From Brevibacillus daliensis (lineage in GTDB: Bacteria; Bacillota; Bacilli; Brevibacillales; Brevibacillaceae): 64,000 bases of DNA. The position numbers and the translations under genes are program-made. Under the pieces are notes generated by a model. It ran no database searches. It had not been told where the DNA came from and saw nothing but the letters and a program-made list of their open reading frames with translations. The stretch spans positions 525,899-589,898 of the forward strand of contig NZ_JAJISB010000001.1 in assembly GCF_021245735.1 (NCBI RefSeq). Direction: 5' to 3'. Shown piece by piece: positions 61,512 to 64,000 of this stretch. The first letter of the stretch is position 1, and the number at the start of each line of letters is the position of its first letter.

Positions 61512-62405
61512 TTAAAAAACACCACATTCTGTAATGATTTTCTCTGAACTTAACAATGTAGCTTCCTGAATAGTAATGTTATTCTTTTTCATAAATGATT
61601 GTACAGCGTGATAACCTACGGCGTAACCTGCTCCAGATGATAAGCCTACTGGTGAATAGCCTCGTTGTTTAGCAATTTCATCTCCAAACATGTAACTACT
61701 AACTTCATCAAATCCTTTTAAATGAAAACCTTCCCGAATGACGTGAATCGAATATTCGAGATCTTCTTCATCGATTGATGTGACCCAAGGACCTAAATGT
61801 TCTTCACCATACAACTCAGTAGCAAACGAATCAGCAAGTCCTTCAATAACTAAATACTCTCCTAACGTCACGTCTCCATGATTCCAATTAAAATAAGAAA
61901 AACGGAGGTTGTGATGAAATTCATGGGCAATAAGCGCAGGTATTCTCGGAACATTATAATCGTTTGGGTGAATGGTTGTAATGACATACCCAGGTATTCC
62001 TCCGAAACCACAGTAGCCCTTTTCTTTTTTAAGTTTTTCAGGATCAGCAATATACATTCCAAACTTTAATTCTTCCGCACTTACTTCTAAGTTGGCAGCT
62101 CTCGAAAACTCTATGCATCTTTTTAATGTTTTTTGAGCGATGTCTAGAGCCTCTATTGCTTTTAATTCCTTCAATGCTTTTTCTATTATTTCACTCTCTT
62201 TTATATCAAGAAATCCTAACATGCTAGTAGCCATCAAAACATCGTAACCATTTTGTTGTTTGGCTTTAAGTGGTACATTGATTGTATTCCACATATCCTC
62301 AAAAGCCTTCATCATCGTGTATCTAAAGAAATTTCCTCTCTTTTCGAGAGGCAATGAAAGTAAAGTTTCATATTGACTTAGAGTATCTTCTATATGGATC
62401 TTCAT
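61512..62405 (-). CDS. DUF2268 putative zinc protease
   Basis: 297 residues from the ATG at 62405 (AAAGGTGAT upstream; a longer frame has no site). The DUF2268 domain has the zinc-protease motif LIAHEFHHNLRFSY (HExxH) followed by LVIEGLADSFATELYG with the third Glu ligand. Before it lies FGGIPGYVITTIHPND, and after it AGYAVGYHAVQSFM. No signal peptide is visible, so it is cytoplasmic as far as can be seen. The substrate is unknown. A small gene precedes it on the same strand. Confidence 0.85.
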   Translation of the reverse strand: MKIHIEDTLSQYETLLSLPLEKRGNFFRYTMMKAFEDMWNTINVPLKAKQQNGYDVLMATSMLGFLDIKESEIIEKALKELKAIEALDIAQKTLKRCIEFSRAANLEVSAEELKFGMYIADPEKLKKEKGYCGFGGIPGYVITTIHPNDYNVPRIPALIAHEFHHNLRFSYFNWNHGDVTLGEYLVIEGLADSFATELYGEEHLGPWVTSIDEEDLEYSIHVIREGFHLKGFDEVSSYMFGDEIAKQRGYSPVGLSSGAGYAVGYHAVQSFMKKNNITIQEATLLSSEKIITECGVF

Positions 62406-62431
62406 TATAATCACCTTTTGTTTATATATTT

Positions 62432-62638
62432 TTAATTGCATTCATAGGAAAGTTTAAGAGTATTTAAAATGACATCTTCATTCTCGATCTCCTCTAGTTG
62501 ATCTAGCGATACAAGTAAATACTCTATATGGGTGTACATTTCATCAAGCTGAAGTCTTATTTCCCCAATAGTAAGTTCATTTAATTCAATAAGCCTGTAG
62601 CTTTTTTGACATATCCCGTCGTTACCAGTACAATCCAC
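62432..62638 (-). CDS. small acidic helical protein
   Basis: 68 residues from a GTG that lies directly on the AGGAG sequence, so the true start is uncertain; no better in-frame start codon exists near. The body is one long acidic helix (LTIGEIRLQLDEMYTHIEYLLVSLDQLEEIENEDVILNT). It has a faint resemblance to Spo0E-like small helical proteins but lacks the SFxDPxV motif. It is 26 bases upstream of the DUF2268 gene and may be co-transcribed. Confidence 0.4.
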   Translation of the reverse strand: MDCTGNDGICQKSYRLIELNELTIGEIRLQLDEMYTHIEYLLVSLDQLEEIENEDVILNTLKLSYECN

Positions 62639-62837
62639 CTCCTATGGTTACCTTAATCCATCACGCTACGTTAGGGTCAAGCTGATTATCATTTTTTGAT
62701 AAAAAAATAGTCCCTTTCAAAACTGAACGGACTAGATTCTAAAATAATTGAATAATTTATTCTAAAAATATTGAATTTTTCTTTTTTCCATTTATACTAT
62801 CTAGTAGAACCAATAACTAGTATCCACGAGGTGAAAG

Positions 62838-63890
62838 ATGAATCTACTAACCATTACAAGTAAAAAAAGAGAATCGTACAAGGTGCAACTGGAAAGTTCT
62901 CTATTATGGGAAAGCGCACTAGGCATCGCTGCGATTACTAATGCCAGCATTTTGGATACCTTGGAAAAGAAGAATGAGTTCGAGCTACAAAAGGAAAAAA
63001 TGCCAGCCGAATTATGTACCGAGCTGGACTATGTACAGAAAAATAATACTTGGAAATGCCTGCTTCAGCTGTTACATACTTTTCAATCGCAATCCTCTGA
63101 CCTGCACGATTTCACATCCTACATTGAAGAGCTTTTAGACGAAAAATTGAAGTATATCTGCTTGCCTTACATTGGAGAAGCTTATCTAGAGCTCAGAAGA
63201 CTTGCCGTTCATGGTGATAATGATTCAATGCGAACACTCATGCAGCTAACCAAAGAAAACAGCTTCTTTCCTTCCTATATTCAATTTATCTGCACGGTAA
63301 ATCCTGTTGAATTAAAGCAACACCTTATTCTTGTTATGTCTCTTTGGTATGAAACGGTTATTGCCCCAGTCTCCACAGAAATTCTATCGATTTTAAACAG
63401 GGACACCCGGCAGAAAGAGAAAATGATGAGAACCATACCTTCTGAGGAATTCGTCGAATGGGCAACGGGGGGTATTACATATTCTCCTGAGCCTAACGTC
63501 CAGAATGTTCTATTAATTCCTCAGCTCACTTATCGTCCCTGGAATGTAGAATCAGATATCGAGGATTCCAAAGTTTTTTATTATCCGGTTTCCGATGATA
63601 GTATCCATCCGGATGATGCCTATCGTCCACCCTACTTGTTAGTTCAAAAACATAAAGCACTTGGTGATGAGGTACGACTACGCATCATTAAACATTTATA
63701 TGAAAAGGATTCTACGCTTCAAGAAATTACAGAAAGCCTGGAGTTGGGAAAATCAACGGTACATCACCATCTCAAATTGTTACGTGCAGCCAGTCTAGTA
63801 AACATAAGATCAGCAAAATATCATCTGAAAACACAAGCCCTTCAAACACTTTCTCAAGAATTGCTCCTTTATGTAACAAAACGGTCATGA
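62838..63890 (+). CDS. ArsR-type winged-helix regulator with large N-terminal domain
   Basis: 350 residues, GAGGTGAAAG site. The first 265 residues are mostly helical with no motif I recognise. The C-terminal 85 residues are a winged helix of the ArsR type (QKHKALGDEVRLRIIKHLYEKDSTLQEITESLELGKSTVHHHLKLLRAASLVNIR). Such DUF5937-like regulators sense unknown ligands. The stop codon is provided by the TGA inside repeat copy 4, so the last residues (KRS) come from the repeat. Confidence 0.82.
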   Translation: MNLLTITSKKRESYKVQLESSLLWESALGIAAITNASILDTLEKKNEFELQKEKMPAELCTELDYVQKNNTWKCLLQLLHTFQSQSSDLHDFTSYIEELLDEKLKYICLPYIGEAYLELRRLAVHGDNDSMRTLMQLTKENSFFPSYIQFICTVNPVELKQHLILVMSLWYETVIAPVSTEILSILNRDTRQKEKMMRTIPSEEFVEWATGGITYSPEPNVQNVLLIPQLTYRPWNVESDIEDSKVFYYPVSDDSIHPDDAYRPPYLLVQKHKALGDEVRLRIIKHLYEKDSTLQEITESLELGKSTVHHHLKLLRAASLVNIRSAKYHLKTQALQTLSQELLLYVTKRS

Positions 63891-63934
63891 CCGTTTTGTT
63901 GGACCGCAAGCAGTCACATCCAATTTTATAAAAA
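63877..63934 (+). repeat. three-hairpin intergenic repeat, copy 4 (3'-truncated, overlaps a gene end)
   Basis: CAAAACGGTCATGACCGTTTTG and the GGACCGCAAGCAGTCACATCC core (one change) are present. The third hairpin and the CAGAAAAA tail are lost after CCAATTTTATAAAAAA. The upstream gene ends inside the first hairpin. The remaining bases to the window end (63935-64000) show nothing I can name. Confidence 0.82.
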
Positions 63935-64000
63935 AGAGAACAGGTTAGGATGATACAATAATGCGGACGAAACTTAGTAAAAATCACGGCTTTATTTCCC

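Noticed and set aside
62683..62705. Fur box upstream of the winged-helix regulator
   Set aside because: Only one half (TGATTATCA) matches; the other half is a T-run and does not pair.

Overview
The window looks like chromosomal DNA of a low-GC, Gram-positive, spore-forming bacterium of the Paenibacillaceae. I would guess Brevibacillus, close to B. laterosporus. This rests on the strong AGGAGG-type ribosome binding sites, frequent TTG/GTG starts, a Spo0E-type phosphatase, a HemAT-like globin chemoreceptor, a split FeoB and spore-surface-type genes. No database search was possible, so the species is an inference.

Layout. 1-7 kb: the end of an alpha/beta hydrolase, a YciI protein, a TIR-like nucleotide-binding gene coupled to a 73-residue gene, a globin-coupled sensor, an aldo/keto reductase and two membrane proteins of unknown function. 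7-11.6 kb: an AraC-type regulator, a broken copper amine oxidase and an aldehyde dehydrogenase, the same set as feaR-tynA-feaB. 11.6-20 kb: a secreted serine hydrolase, Spo0E, feoA plus a split feoB, an amidohydrolase, a peptidase S66 and a large palindromic repeat. 20.2-26.3 kb: a co-directional cluster of polar amino-acid ABC transporter, cytoplasmic beta-lactamase-fold hydrolase, N-acyl-D-amino-acid deacylase and regulator. 26.4-36.5 kb: a ferritin-like protein, lipoproteins, a TIMP-like protein, an ECF sigma/anti-sigma pair, a Nox-type oxidoreductase behind a Rex/FNR-like operator, an oligopeptide-binding lipoprotein, a 35-residue peptide gene and a DUF305 protein.

36.7-46.8 kb is the most striking block. 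Small Sm-like, spore-surface-type proteins lead into two 95-residue genes and a 1532-residue multicopper oxidase. This matches the MnxE-MnxF-MnxG manganese oxidase of marine Bacillus spores. The oxidase carries a C-terminal tail of 44 near-identical SDPGPT hexapeptides that I do not associate with MnxG. CopC/CopD and YcnI copper-handling genes follow directly.

46.8-50.6 kb is a tRNA-Ala(GGC) gene followed by three further copies of its 3' end, of decreasing length and fidelity. Each copy is followed by a hairpin terminator, and each interval holds one accessory gene (SERAC1-like lipase, cupin, DUF4180). It looks like serial accretion at a tRNA attachment site. 50.8-64 kb: a Fur-box-controlled MATE exporter, an unusual GNAT-giant protein/amidohydrolase pair, gene remnants, a cobalamin riboswitch with btuFCD, a YdcF protein, a DUF2268 protease and a winged-helix regulator.

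Two dispersed repeats run through the intergenic space: an ~84-bp three-hairpin element (13.6, 14.6, 31.6 and 63.9 kb) and a ~170-bp element present once in simple form (3.6 kb) and once as two back-to-back palindromes (19.6-20.1 kb).
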